From Deltaproteobacteria bacterium (GTDB taxonomy: Bacteria > Desulfobacterota > Syntrophobacteria > Syntrophobacterales > Syntrophobacteraceae): a stretch of DNA of 64,000 nt. The notes under the pieces are model-generated. The model made no database searches. It was not told the origin of the DNA and saw only the letters and a program-made list of their open reading frames with translations. Within the stretch, counting starts at the first letter, position 1, and the number at the start of each line of letters is the position of its first letter. The stretch spans positions 38,014 to 102,013 of the forward strand of contig JAJXYD010000028.1 in NCBI GenBank assembly GCA_021780695.1, read 5' to 3'. Position numbers and translations under genes: made by a program. Shown here piece after piece: positions 28,001 through 36,381 of this stretch.

Positions 28001-28073
28001 CTTGGTGGAAAGCGAATTCGGCGTGGCCTCCCTTACCGTGGAACATGCTTGCAGGGTTCCATTATGTCTGTGA
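25023..28073 (+). CDS. dnaE2: DnaE2-type error-prone DNA polymerase III alpha subunit
   Basis: A 1016-residue C-family polymerase. The N-terminal PHP domain (HLHVHSFYSMMQG, ALTDTNGFYG) is followed by the palm with PDIDVDFPWDERD near residue 347 and the third acid in LVKIDLLGNRS, so the catalytic triad is intact. GRGSGAASLVSYLLGI and a C-terminal OB-fold (IRIKGWPITRKEV) follow. The length is short for replicative DnaE (about 1160) and right for DnaE2. The pairing with the degenerate Y-family gene 3 nt upstream supports the mutasome assignment. The ORF is open upstream to 24741, but the ATG at 25023 begins the PHP domain. Confidence 0.88.
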   Translation: MDPDFIHLHVHSFYSMMQGVNSPEVLCRQAKRAGFSHLALTDTNGFYGLLNFFEAAATAGISPIVGAQVKTPETSAVIIARTLRGYEILSEIITRRHTRKDFCLPRSLPEKTSDLVVLSEDPQLLKTLRGRVECFCEIVPGPWERKLLRTAHEIGVEVAATNAVHFAAKDDYPLHRLLRAIELNKTLGSLAPEDSAQSDRWLKSSREMSAKFPHCPEALANTVKIAKGCHTPPNRFHTVFPKYLETDGDNLGLLVSKCRKGIGVRYGKTCQKIEDRLAEELELIRSKGFVDYFLVVADIVGRRTIHCGRGSGAASLVSYLLGITHVDPLAHNLLFGRFLNPQRKDLPDIDVDFPWDERDGLFDELRAHYGNRKMAFISNHNTFGPRASVREAAKVYGMPASEIKEVTRRLGYRSLQETPEQRKERREDLDAPCSTLPATRYSTRPQFHDFHLDPPWPEIIALASRLESIPRNISTHCGGVVIVPDRVSGYVPVQVSAKGVRIIQWEKDQAEKAGLVKIDLLGNRSLAVIRDAIEAVRKNTGTPIDYANFNPVEDPKTQKLISRGDTMGVFYLESPAMRLLQAKAGKGDFEHTVIHSSIIRPAANRFIRQYLERLHGQPYKPLHPSLEKILSRSYGILVYQEDVVQCAMALAGFSWGEADSLRKVISKKSGEQIYDYKARFEKGCAQKGVCPEVVEKVWDMFTSFAGYSFCKPHSASYALVSFKSAYLKAHHPAEFMAAVISNAGGYYSAFAYISECRRMGLEVLRPDINQSDPDFTGGAKRIRTGLKQLQGLRRSGLEAIVEQRRKGGLFVSVEELLNRLRGRLLAADALILAKSGALDSIAGSLNRPQILWLIQAWFNRLNPETGTQTALFGPRPIKIPNLADFSPQTKLAHELQTMGFPLSVHPLELAEPHFRRFPYNGVPASDMARYIGKKIRIKGWPITRKEVTTRQGEEMEFFTFEDQTAIFETAFFPQPFKRFCRDLDMNHAYLLYGLVESEFGVASLTVEHACRVPLCL

Positions 28074-28105
28074 CTTCCAAATGCCCCGGGTCCTTAAAGA
28101 GCTCT

Positions 28106-29125
28106 CTAAAAGCCCTTCGAATGAATAGCCTCTAAAACCCTTTCGGGCGATAAGTCCCGCATGCACCGCCAGTCGGGGCAAACCTTTCTGGTATAACAGG
28201 GAGAACAGGCAAGATCGCGCCGGAGGACCGTGTGGATATCGCCGTAGGGACCGGTGCGCAAAGGGCTGGTGGGACCGAAGAGGGCAAAGACCGGGACTCC
28301 GAGAGCCGCGCCCAGATGCATCGGCCCAGAATCGCAGGTAACCAAAAACCGCGCGCCCTTGATTATAGCTCCGAGTTCCCCAAGGCTTGTCTTTCCGGCA
28401 AAAGAGAGTGCCTTACCGCCTGAAAGGCTTGCTATTTCATCTCCAAGGCCGGCATCGGAAGGGCCGGCTACGATAACCGAGGGCAGAGGCAGAAGGGAGG
28501 CAAGGCGTCCAAAGTATTGCGCCGGCCACCTTTTTACAGCCGTTCCGGCCGAAGGGGCGATAACGGCATAGCTGCCAAGCCCCTGTATAAAAGCTGGGGG
28601 CTCACCGAAATCGAGCAGGGGAAATTGGGGCGTGGCGATTTTACAGCCGACAAATCGGGCAATCTGGAGGTTTTTTTCCACGGCGTGGAGTTCGGTAGCG
28701 GTTTTTACCCTGTGGGCGTAAAAATATTTTGCCCCCTCCCTGGCCGATTCAAACCCCACGTTCTCTTTAGCGCCGGTAAAATAAACTATCATCGCGCTTC
28801 TAAAGAGCCCCTGCAAATCGATTACCAAGTCGAATTTTTCAGCTCGAAGCCCGCGTCTTAGGCCGCGAAGCTCGGCGATTGTGCTCCCAAGGCGTCCGGG
28901 CCGTTTCCAGCTGTCCTTATCAATTACCCAGAGCCGGCAAATGAGGGGATGTCCTTCCAGGATGCCGGCAAAGGGTTTGGCCACCACCCAGTGGATTTGG
29001 GCTTCCGGAAAACTCTCGCTTAGCGCGTGGAGCACCGGCAGACCATGAATCACGTCACCGAAGGCACTTGGCTTGACGATTAGAATTTTACGAAAACCCG
29101 AAGACGGAACGCAGATTTTTTTCAT
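28106..29125 (-). CDS. Glycosyltransferase family 9 protein (heptosyltransferase I-like)
   Basis: About 339 residues of GT9/ADP-heptose transferase type. KILIVKPSAFGDVIHGLPVLHAL is the N-terminal nucleotide-sugar domain start, and VTCDSGPMHLGAALGVPVFALFGPTSP the C-terminal signature with the acceptor-site Asp-Ser-Gly-Pro. The KPSAFGDVIH form resembles WaaC, which adds the first heptose to Kdo. The ATG at 29125 has AAAGGGCC upstream; an ATG at 29164, 2 nt after the waaF stop, is an alternative. It is paired with waaF, so LPS inner-core assembly is the likely role; the acceptor is inferred. Confidence 0.87.
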   Translation of the reverse strand: MKKICVPSSGFRKILIVKPSAFGDVIHGLPVLHALSESFPEAQIHWVVAKPFAGILEGHPLICRLWVIDKDSWKRPGRLGSTIAELRGLRRGLRAEKFDLVIDLQGLFRSAMIVYFTGAKENVGFESAREGAKYFYAHRVKTATELHAVEKNLQIARFVGCKIATPQFPLLDFGEPPAFIQGLGSYAVIAPSAGTAVKRWPAQYFGRLASLLPLPSVIVAGPSDAGLGDEIASLSGGKALSFAGKTSLGELGAIIKGARFLVTCDSGPMHLGAALGVPVFALFGPTSPLRTGPYGDIHTVLRRDLACSPCYTRKVCPDWRCMRDLSPERVLEAIHSKGF

Positions 29126-29166
29126 TTGGCCCTTTACTGAGAAGCGGGAAGGAAAAACAGACATCT

Positions 29167-30234
29167 TTAGGGGTTTTCCGCTTTTTCCCGCCCGCTGCCG
29201 ATCAAAGCCTGCACGCCTGCGAGAACATCTTCCACCGATATTTGGGCCATGCAGCGGTGGTCGCCGGGACACTCCCTTTTAAGACAGGGGGCGCACTCTG
29301 TAGGTTTACGCACCAGGGCAAGCTTTGAGCATAACGGGGAGGTGACGGTATGGTCTGTTGGACCAAAGAGGGCGACAACGGGGCGATCGAAAGCCGCGGC
29401 AACGTGCATTGGCCCCGAATCATTGGTTACAACCAGCTCCGAGGAGGCAAGCAGGGCCATAAGACGGCGAACGGAAGTGCGGCCTATCATATTGAGAGCT
29501 CGCGCGCTCATCTCAGACAGGATTTCCGAGCCGATACCGGCCTCAGCCGGACCGCCCACCAGAAGCACCTTGAACCCGAAATCCGAGGCAAGAGCGTCGG
29601 CAACCCTGGCAAATCTTTTAGGATACCACCTTTTTGCCGACCCATAGGCGGCCCCGGGATTGATCGCGGCAAACCGCTCCCCTCCAAGAACGGAGCCAGC
29701 CCAGTTCCTTTCGGAGTCGGTGCATTGGAGGGTGGTTTTAAAACCCGCGGGGGCAATACCCAGCCCGGCCAGCATTTCGAGGTAATATTGACTGTGATGA
29801 AGTCTCAGGGCCTCTTTGGACCTTCGAACCGGATGGGTAAGCAGTAACCTTCGCCCGTCGGTGCTGAAGCCCGCCCTTACCTTAATACCGGCCAGAGCGG
29901 CCAGAATAGCCGCCTCCAGGGCGTTTTGCAAAAGTATTGCGCCATCGAAGTCTTCGGCGCCAAGGCGTCTGCTAAATTTCCAGAGACCGGCCGCGCCCCC
30001 GTCCACACCTTTTTTGTCATAAACGATAACCCGATCGCAAAACGGGTGGGGACTCATCAGCTCGCAGACAACACTATTGGCCGCAAGCACTATTTCCCAG
30101 GATGGGAAAGCGGCCCGAATGGCCCCCAGGGCCGGAGTGCTCATAACCGCATCCCCTATCCAGTTGGGGACACGCACCAGAATTTTGCGACTCTGCCCTT
30201 CGGCCAACAGGACTTGGCGGAAATTTTCACCCAT
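29167..30234 (-). CDS. waaF: Lipopolysaccharide heptosyltransferase II
   Basis: A 355-residue GT9 enzyme. KILVRVPNWIGDAVMSTPAL is the WaaF-type N-terminus and VVTNDSGPMHVAAAFDRPVVALFGPTDH the C-terminal donor/acceptor motif. NPGAAYGSAKRW fits the ADP-heptose binding region. WaaF adds the second L-glycero-D-manno-heptose of the inner core on the cytoplasmic face. It lies 79 bp after porB and directly upstream of the second GT9 gene. Confidence 0.9.
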   Translation of the reverse strand: MGENFRQVLLAEGQSRKILVRVPNWIGDAVMSTPALGAIRAAFPSWEIVLAANSVVCELMSPHPFCDRVIVYDKKGVDGGAAGLWKFSRRLGAEDFDGAILLQNALEAAILAALAGIKVRAGFSTDGRRLLLTHPVRRSKEALRLHHSQYYLEMLAGLGIAPAGFKTTLQCTDSERNWAGSVLGGERFAAINPGAAYGSAKRWYPKRFARVADALASDFGFKVLLVGGPAEAGIGSEILSEMSARALNMIGRTSVRRLMALLASSELVVTNDSGPMHVAAAFDRPVVALFGPTDHTVTSPLCSKLALVRKPTECAPCLKRECPGDHRCMAQISVEDVLAGVQALIGSGREKAENP

Positions 30235-30313
30235 TGCGTTTTAGCCCCGTCTGTGCCGCCGATCTCAAATCAAGGGATCCCCAGCCAGGTGGCCGGCTCA
30301 GGCAAATGCGCCA

Positions 30314-31219
30314 TCAAAATCCGGCCCTGGCAAGCAGCCCTTCCCACTGTTCGTCCACATGTTTTTGAAATTGGGCAACCTGCTCGGCCGTCATTTTTTT
30401 AAACCTGCCCTGGATGGCTACATACTCATCGACCGGTTTTTTCCCGCCGCTTCTGGCAATACTTAAACTTTTTCCGGTAAGGCTCAGGCGGCCTTCCTCA
30501 ATTTCGTAGAGCGGGAAGATGCAGGATTCGACCATCATGCGGCCGATTTTTACCGTATCTTTGGTAGGATAGAACCAACCCGTAGGACAGGGCGCGGAAA
30601 GGTGGAAAAACCTGGTGCCCTTGATCTGCCTGGCTTTTAGAAACTTTTTGTAGACATCGGCGGGATAGGCGCTCGAGATGCCCGCCATATACGGCAGCCA
30701 GTGGGCATCCATTATTTTCATGAAATCTTTTTTAAACTGCTCCTTGGGCCTTATGGGCGTCGTGGAGGTGAGGGCGCCCGCCGGGGTTGCGCTGGAGCGC
30801 TGGGAACCCGTATTCATATAGGCTTCGTTGTCGTAGCAGACATAGATGATGTTTTCGCCCCTCTCGGCAGCGCCGCTAAGGGCCTGAATTCCCATATCGA
30901 ATGTTCCGCCGTCGCCCGCCATGGCAAGCACGTGCCAGTCTTCCCGCCCCGTGGCCTTGAATGCGGCCGAAAAGCCCGAAGCCGCCGCCGCGGTGGACGC
31001 GAAGGTGTTGTTTACGGTCGTGGCCATGACCGGTGTTTTGGGATATATCCCGTGCAATATGGTAAGGCAGCTGGCCGGTACGCAAATGACGGTTTTTTTC
31101 CCAAGCGCCTTTAACATGAACCTGTACGCTATGGTGACCCCGCAGCCGGCGCAAAGCCGGTTGCCCGGCAGAATATATTCCTGCTCGGGGTAGTCGAGAA
31201 TTGCACTTTGCTCAGACAT
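30314..31219 (-). CDS. porB: 2-oxoacid (pyruvate):ferredoxin oxidoreductase, beta (TPP-binding) subunit
   Basis: A 301-residue beta subunit. The TPP/Mg2+ motif is GDGGTFDMGIQALSGA followed by ICYDNE-type text (YVCYDNEAYMNTG). Cysteines in LCAGCG, VPASC and SAPCPTGW match the [4Fe-4S] ligands of the family. It should decarboxylate a 2-oxoacid, most likely pyruvate, to acyl-CoA with reduction of ferredoxin. The alpha gene lies immediately upstream. Gamma and delta subunits, expected for the four-subunit enzyme, are absent from this locus. Confidence 0.93.
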   Translation of the reverse strand: MSEQSAILDYPEQEYILPGNRLCAGCGVTIAYRFMLKALGKKTVICVPASCLTILHGIYPKTPVMATTVNNTFASTAAAASGFSAAFKATGREDWHVLAMAGDGGTFDMGIQALSGAAERGENIIYVCYDNEAYMNTGSQRSSATPAGALTSTTPIRPKEQFKKDFMKIMDAHWLPYMAGISSAYPADVYKKFLKARQIKGTRFFHLSAPCPTGWFYPTKDTVKIGRMMVESCIFPLYEIEEGRLSLTGKSLSIARSGGKKPVDEYVAIQGRFKKMTAEQVAQFQKHVDEQWEGLLARAGF

Positions 31220-31291
31220 TGCCTACCTTTGCCTTTGATCTGCGGGCAAACCCCGCGTTACGGTTTCCTGCAAGGTTTGAGAACTCGCCTC

Positions 31292-32494
31292 TTAACACCC
31301 GATCCATTGCGCACCCTCGGGGACCACACCGTTTTGGGCAGCCGTGATGCTCTGCCTGGCCGCCTCGACCAGATCCGCGGTAGGCAACTCTTTACCCCCC
31401 AAGCCGGCAATATAATTGGAAATCAGCGGCATCGGGCCGCCTTTTCCATAAAAGGCCGCCTTGAGCTCCGAGGCGAGCGCTCCCTCGTAGCCATAGCTGA
31501 TCGCTTTTTCGATAACCCCAACAACACGTCTATGCCTTAACGCCTGGTAGAGTTCGAGGGCGGGAAAGGGCCTGTAGATCCGCAAGGCGATAACACCCGC
31601 CTTTACGCCCTCCTGTCTCAAAGCGTCGACAGCCTCGCAGGCTTCGCCTGCAATGGCCCCCATGGCCACGAAGACAAAATCGGCATCTTCTGCGCGGTAG
31701 CCAAAAAGCGGGTCTTCGTAGGAGCGGCCAAATACCTGGCCAAACTCGCGACCGGCCTGCCTTATAACCGGCAGAGCGCCCTCATGGCTCTTCTGCAACC
31801 TGTGCCGGAAACCGATATAGCCCGGAGAGAGCACCCCGTCCGGATCGGGTATCGGCTCGCTGGTAACCACGGGATTGATATTTACCGGGTTGTCGCCATC
31901 CATGGTGTGAAAGGGCACATAAGGGGGCAGGAAGACATCCACCTCCTTTTGGCCCGGTACTGCCACGGGCATGTAGGTATGGGAGAGCAAAAAGCCGTCG
32001 AAACAGACCATGCAGGGAATAAGGAGCTTTTCAGCCGCCTTGAACGCCACGATGACAAGATCGAGCACTTCCTGGTTGTTCATGCAGTAGAACTGCATCC
32101 ATCCGGTGTCGCGCTGTGAGATGGTGTCCTGACAATCGTTTAGGATAGTCCAGGGCGCGCCCACGCCCCGATTTGCAACGGGCATAACGATGGGCAACCG
32201 CGAACCGGCCGCCCAGTGAAGCTGCTCGTGCATATAGGCAAGTCCGTTTGAGGCCGTGGCGGTAAAGGCCCTTGCGCCGGCAATCGAAGCCGCGATACAC
32301 ACCCCCATGGCGGAGTGCTCGCTTTCAACGCGTACGAACTCAGCCTTGAGCGCCCCCTGCTCCACGTAGCCCGAAAGCGTCTCGGGAATCTTGGACTGGG
32401 GAGTGATCGGATAGGCGGCAACCACCTGGACACGGCTAAGCCTTGCCGCCTCAGCGGCTGCCTGTGCTCCGGTCAAAATCAGAGTTTGTTCCAA
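31292..32494 (-). CDS. porA: 2-oxoacid (pyruvate):ferredoxin oxidoreductase, alpha subunit
   Basis: About 400 residues. VVAAYPITPQSKIPETL, VESEHSAMGVCIAASIAGARAFTATASNGL and FDGFLLSHTYMPV are PorA landmarks; the long insertion with DGDNPVNINPV fits pyruvate-type alpha subunits. The open frame reaches 32608, but the N-terminal extra residues are Cys-rich junk, while a TTG at 32494 with AAAGGA upstream starts exactly at the conserved region. It precedes porB by 72 bp and forms the catalytic core with it. Confidence 0.92.
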   Translation of the reverse strand: MEQTLILTGAQAAAEAARLSRVQVVAAYPITPQSKIPETLSGYVEQGALKAEFVRVESEHSAMGVCIAASIAGARAFTATASNGLAYMHEQLHWAAGSRLPIVMPVANRGVGAPWTILNDCQDTISQRDTGWMQFYCMNNQEVLDLVIVAFKAAEKLLIPCMVCFDGFLLSHTYMPVAVPGQKEVDVFLPPYVPFHTMDGDNPVNINPVVTSEPIPDPDGVLSPGYIGFRHRLQKSHEGALPVIRQAGREFGQVFGRSYEDPLFGYRAEDADFVFVAMGAIAGEACEAVDALRQEGVKAGVIALRIYRPFPALELYQALRHRRVVGVIEKAISYGYEGALASELKAAFYGKGGPMPLISNYIAGLGGKELPTADLVEAARQSITAAQNGVVPEGAQWIGC

Positions 32495-32803
32495 TGTCGA
32501 GCATCCTTTCTGACAAAGCTCCAAGGCAACACATTCCTGACAGGCACAGGCTGCCGGGACCCAAAATAAGCTCACAATTGCATAACGGATGGACACCTGA
32601 GAAGTCAAACTAAATCGGAGTCAGCAATCCCTACCCGTTATTCCGGAGAAAAATGGGCCGCGTGGGAATCGGCGAAAGCGAACCTCCAAGGCAAAAAGCA
32701 GGCAGCAACAGAGCAGGCAGGGGAAAATCAACCCCAAAACTCTTGCCCCTTGTTCCCGGCTCCATGCCCATGGGAGGTCGCTCTAACGAACCGACGATGG
32801 ATG
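32495..32803. other. Gene-free stretch between porA and the PxxKW gene
   Basis: About 309 bases with no supported gene. The minus-strand frame of porA is open into it up to 32608, but that part has no recognisable family sequence. I see no terminator with a U-run and no convincing promoter. Confidence 0.4.
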
Positions 32804-33085
32804 CTACTTCTTTTTGTTGTTTCTCTTGGAAGCCTTGAGAGGATTGATCTTCTGCTTGTCCTGCACTTCCAACTTGGTATGGGTTGCGAAATTACAAACG
32901 CTACCCTTCCACTTGACGGCAGGATTTGGATAGCTGGAGCAAAACTTCCCGGCAGGAAATTCAACAGCGCGCTGGCACCCCTCGCACTGTTCCACGATCG
33001 GAAGGCAGGCGCCGCCGCCGTAACCGCATCCCGTTTTGGTCATGAAGGCACATTCGGTTCCCGCCTTCACTGTTGAGCAAATCAT
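32804..33085 (-). CDS. PxxKW-family cysteine-rich protein
   Basis: A 93-residue protein with 9 Cys in the first 63 residues (spacings within CSTVKAGTEC, GCGYGGGAC, CEGC, FCSSYP and VCNF), a PAVKW motif and a Lys/Asn-rich basic tail. This matches what I remember as the PxxKW cysteine-rich family found mainly in Desulfobacterota. Metal or Fe-S binding is suggested by the cysteines; function is unknown. The ATG at 33085 has AGGGGGTGG 5 nt upstream; the frame is open 3 codons further to a GTG. It is upstream of porA on the same strand. Confidence 0.75.
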   Translation of the reverse strand: MICSTVKAGTECAFMTKTGCGYGGGACLPIVEQCEGCQRAVEFPAGKFCSSYPNPAVKWKGSVCNFATHTKLEVQDKQKINPLKASKRNNKKK

Positions 33086-33256
33086 GACAACCACCCCCTA
33101 ATTTGTTATCATTGCTTTCTACGAAGCAAGAAAAGCGTTGCGAATGATAACCGGGAATTGAACTGTGTCAAGGCCTTTTTTATTTTTCCGGTAGATTTTG
33201 AGACCTCTTTGAACTATATGTCAGAATTCAAATTTGTAATTTAACACAATTGTTGA

Positions 33257-33270
33257 GTCAAACGTTTGAC
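33257..33270. promoter_or_regulatory. Perfect 14-bp palindrome upstream of pilB
   Basis: GTCAAACGTTTGAC is self-complementary over all 14 bases. It lies 78 bp before the pilB GTG in an AT-rich gap and contains a TTGACA-like string at its right side. It could be an operator for a dimeric regulator; the regulator is not known. Confidence 0.4.
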
Positions 33271-33347
33271 ATGCTGCCCGCGGCTACAGGCCGCTAACTC
33301 CGGCTATTAAAGCCTGGTCTCGGATTTTTTGGGAAGGATGTAGCGCT

Positions 33348-35042
33348 GTGGCCAAAAAAATTGGAGAGCTTCTCATCCAGGAAGGGCTGATCACCGCCGC
33401 TCAACTCAGCCAGGCACTGGACGATCAACGCCACAGCGGAGAGCGTATCGGCGCCACACTGGTAAAACAGGGCATAATCGACGAAAACACCCTCTACGAC
33501 TTCATCGCAAAGCAGTATAGCTGTCCCCAGGTAAGTCTTTCCAAGCTAACGGTGGAAAAAGCAATCGCAAGCCTTATCCCTCTGGACATTATGCACAAAT
33601 ACCAGGCAGTCCCCTTCGGACTGATGGGCAATACGCTCCACGTGGCAATGGCCGATCCGGGCAACCTTTTCATAATCGACGATCTGCGATTTCTTACACG
33701 AAAAAACATCCAGATTCACGTAGCCTCCGATTCGGTCCTAAAGCAGGTAATAGCCTCCATTTCCTCCCAGGAAGACTCTCTTGACAATCTTCTTGGCTCG
33801 TTAAAAGACGAAGTCGAAGTCGATCTGTCCCAAGCCGGCGACGACATCGACATCTCCTCCCTGGAGGATGCCGCAGGGCAGGCGCCTGTCGTAAAACTTG
33901 TCAATCTCATCCTGATGGATGCGATCCGAAAACATGCAAGCGATATTCACGTCGAGCCCTATGAGAAAATAATGCGCATCCGCTTCCGCATCGACGGGGT
34001 CCTCTACGAGATGATGCGGCCTCCGATCCAACTGAGAAACGCCATTATTTCGCGCCTCAAAATATTGGCCCGCCTCGATATTGCTGAAAGAAGGCTCCCA
34101 CAGGACGGACGAATAAGACTTAAGGCCAAGGGCACCGAAATGGATTTCCGGGTCTCGGTGCTGCCCACCCTTTTTGGCGAAAAGATCGTCTTGCGCTTGC
34201 TCGACAAATCAGGCCTTCAACTCGATATGACCAAACTTGGCTTTGAGGAACTTCAGTACAAAAATTTTCGCGACGCCATCTATTTGCCCTTCGGCATGGT
34301 GCTCGTTACCGGTCCAACCGGCAGCGGCAAGACCACCACCCTCTACAGCGCACTCTCGGATCTAAACAAGGTTGCCCACAACATCTCCACTGCCGAAGAC
34401 CCTATAGAATACAATCTGGTCGGCATAAACCAGGTTCAGGTCCACGACGCCATAGGCCTTAGCTTTGCCTCGGCCCTTAGAGCGTTCCTTCGCCAGGACC
34501 CCGATATCATAATGGTCGGAGAAATCAGAGACTTTGAAACAGCCGAAATCGCCGTCAAAGCCGCTCTTACCGGCCACCTGGTACTGAGCACCCTCCATAC
34601 AAACGACGCCCCGAGCACCATTAACCGGCTGCTCAACATGGGGGTGGAGGCCTTTTTGGTCGCTTCGGCCGTCAATCTCGTTGTCGCTCAAAGACTGGTG
34701 CGCAAGGTGTGCACGGAGTGCAAGACCGTCGAGGAAGTAAGCGCGGAGACTTTACTCGACCTCGGAGTGCTGGACGAGGAAATCGGCACCTTTAAATGCT
34801 ACCATGGCAAAGGGTGCGCAAACTGTAACGATACCGGCTACAGGGGCCGGGTTGCCCTCTACGAGGTAATGCCTCTCTACGAGCAGATCCGGGAACTGGT
34901 CCTTATGGGGGCCTCTGCCGCCGAGATCAAAAAGGAATCCATCCGCCTCGGCATGACCACCCTCAGGCGCGCAGGCATCAACAAGCTAAAAGAGGGAGTG
35001 ACCTCGGTGGAGGAAGTCATCAGGTCCTCGACAAAAGATTGA
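33348..35042 (+). CDS. pilB: Type IV pilus assembly ATPase PilB (GspE/PilB family)
   Basis: A 564-residue extension ATPase. An N-terminal MshEN-type domain has two IGELLIQEGL / IGATLVKQGI repeats; then come Walker A GPTGSGKTTTLYSA near residue 325, the Asp box, Walker B DPDIIMVGEIRD, the His box and a tetracysteine zinc site (CTEC...CANC). It hydrolyses ATP at the cytoplasmic face to polymerise pilin. The start is GTG 33348 with GGAAGGA upstream. The order pilB-pilC-pilS-like suggests a type IV pilus operon, but PilT, pilin and secretin genes are not here. A GspE of a type II secretion system is less likely given PilC and PilS. Confidence 0.92.
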   Translation: MAKKIGELLIQEGLITAAQLSQALDDQRHSGERIGATLVKQGIIDENTLYDFIAKQYSCPQVSLSKLTVEKAIASLIPLDIMHKYQAVPFGLMGNTLHVAMADPGNLFIIDDLRFLTRKNIQIHVASDSVLKQVIASISSQEDSLDNLLGSLKDEVEVDLSQAGDDIDISSLEDAAGQAPVVKLVNLILMDAIRKHASDIHVEPYEKIMRIRFRIDGVLYEMMRPPIQLRNAIISRLKILARLDIAERRLPQDGRIRLKAKGTEMDFRVSVLPTLFGEKIVLRLLDKSGLQLDMTKLGFEELQYKNFRDAIYLPFGMVLVTGPTGSGKTTTLYSALSDLNKVAHNISTAEDPIEYNLVGINQVQVHDAIGLSFASALRAFLRQDPDIIMVGEIRDFETAEIAVKAALTGHLVLSTLHTNDAPSTINRLLNMGVEAFLVASAVNLVVAQRLVRKVCTECKTVEEVSAETLLDLGVLDEEIGTFKCYHGKGCANCNDTGYRGRVALYEVMPLYEQIRELVLMGASAAEIKKESIRLGMTTLRRAGINKLKEGVTSVEEVIRSSTKD

Positions 35043-35160
35043 TTTTGCGACTCCATCCTCTCCACCTTTTTGCGCCCGCTTGTCATGGCAGGTTGAAAAT
35101 TTTTGGACCGCATATTGCATAAAGTATCGCGTTCTTTACCGACACCACAGGAGAGCAGCA

Positions 35161-36372
35161 ATGGCGATTTATCTATGGACCGGCAAAGATCGGTCGGGCA
35201 AAAAGCAAAACGGTGAAATAGAGGCCGACAATCTTCCCCTGGCCCGCCAGATGGTTATCAAAAAAGGCATTGCGGTAAAGAGCGTCAGAAAAAAGCCCAA
35301 GGATCTGCTCGAATTTCTGCCCGCCATTGGCGGATCGGTTAAAGACAAGGAAAAAGTCGTATTCGTTCGCCAGTTTGCAACCATGATCGATGCCGGCCTG
35401 CCTCTTGTCCAGTGCCTGGATATCCTCCAGGAACAACAGGAAAATCCCAATTTCAAAAAGGTCATTGGACAGATCAAAAGAAGCGTTGAAGAAGGCTCGA
35501 CACTCTCGGACGCAATCAAGAACCACCCCAAAGTCTTTGACAATCTATTTCAGAACCTGGTAGCGGCCGGGGAGGTCGGCGGCATTCTAGACGTCATTCT
35601 AAACAGGCTCGCCCAATATATCGAAAAAGCGGCCAATTTAAAAAAGAAGGTCAAAAGCGCACTCACCTACCCCACAATCGTTATCTCCATTGCCATAATC
35701 GTCGTAGCGGTCATCCTGATCTTTGTAATCCCGGTCTTTGCCGGCCTTTTTACCAACGCGGGAGTAAAATTGCCCGCGTTGACCCTTCTGGTAATGAAGG
35801 CAAGCGACTTCACCAAACACTACATCTTATGGATTATCGTTGCCTTAGCCCTGGTCGCCTATATGCTCAAGCGCATTTATAAAACGAAAAAGGGACGCTA
35901 CTTTTTTGACCGGATGTTTTTGCGCGCCCCCGCCTTCGGCATCCTTATACGAAAGATTGCCGTAGCCCGATTTACCAGAACCCTGGGAACCATGCTCTCA
36001 AGCGGAGTGCCGATTTTGGACGGCCTGGAAGTGGTCGCGGCTACCGCGGGAAACGCCGTAGTCGAAAAGGCCATCAGGAGTGCCCGCATGGCGATTTCCG
36101 AAGGCCGTCCGGTTGCCGACCCCCTGGCGGAAACAAACGTCTTTCCCCCCATGGTTACCCAGATGATCGCGGTGGGCGAAGCCACGGGCGCCCTTGACAA
36201 CATGCTCGGAAAAATCGCCGATTTCTACGACGAGGAAGTCGATACGGCCGTTAGCTCCTTGACATCCATGCTCGAACCCATGCTGATTCTTTTTCTCGGA
36301 GTCACCATCGGCTTTCTGCTGGTGGCGATGTATCTGCCGATCTTTCAGTTGGCCGATGTCGTCGCCAAATAA
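35161..36372 (+). CDS. pilC: Type IV pilus inner-membrane platform protein PilC (GspF family)
   Basis: A 403-residue PilC. It has the N-terminal YLWTGKDRSGKKQNGEIEA, two copies of the GspF helical domain (each with FVRQFATMIDAGLPLVQCL-like or FTRTLGTMLSSGVPILDGL-like starts) and three hydrophobic segments, including a long one near residues 170-190 and a C-terminal anchor. It is the inner-membrane platform on which PilB acts. The ATG at 35161 has CAGGAGAG upstream, and the extra open frame before it (from 35080) is not conserved-looking. The pilB stop lies 118 bp upstream. Confidence 0.94.
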   Translation: MAIYLWTGKDRSGKKQNGEIEADNLPLARQMVIKKGIAVKSVRKKPKDLLEFLPAIGGSVKDKEKVVFVRQFATMIDAGLPLVQCLDILQEQQENPNFKKVIGQIKRSVEEGSTLSDAIKNHPKVFDNLFQNLVAAGEVGGILDVILNRLAQYIEKAANLKKKVKSALTYPTIVISIAIIVVAVILIFVIPVFAGLFTNAGVKLPALTLLVMKASDFTKHYILWIIVALALVAYMLKRIYKTKKGRYFFDRMFLRAPAFGILIRKIAVARFTRTLGTMLSSGVPILDGLEVVAATAGNAVVEKAIRSARMAISEGRPVADPLAETNVFPPMVTQMIAVGEATGALDNMLGKIADFYDEEVDTAVSSLTSMLEPMLILFLGVTIGFLLVAMYLPIFQLADVVAK

Positions 36373-36381
36373 GAAGGGCAA

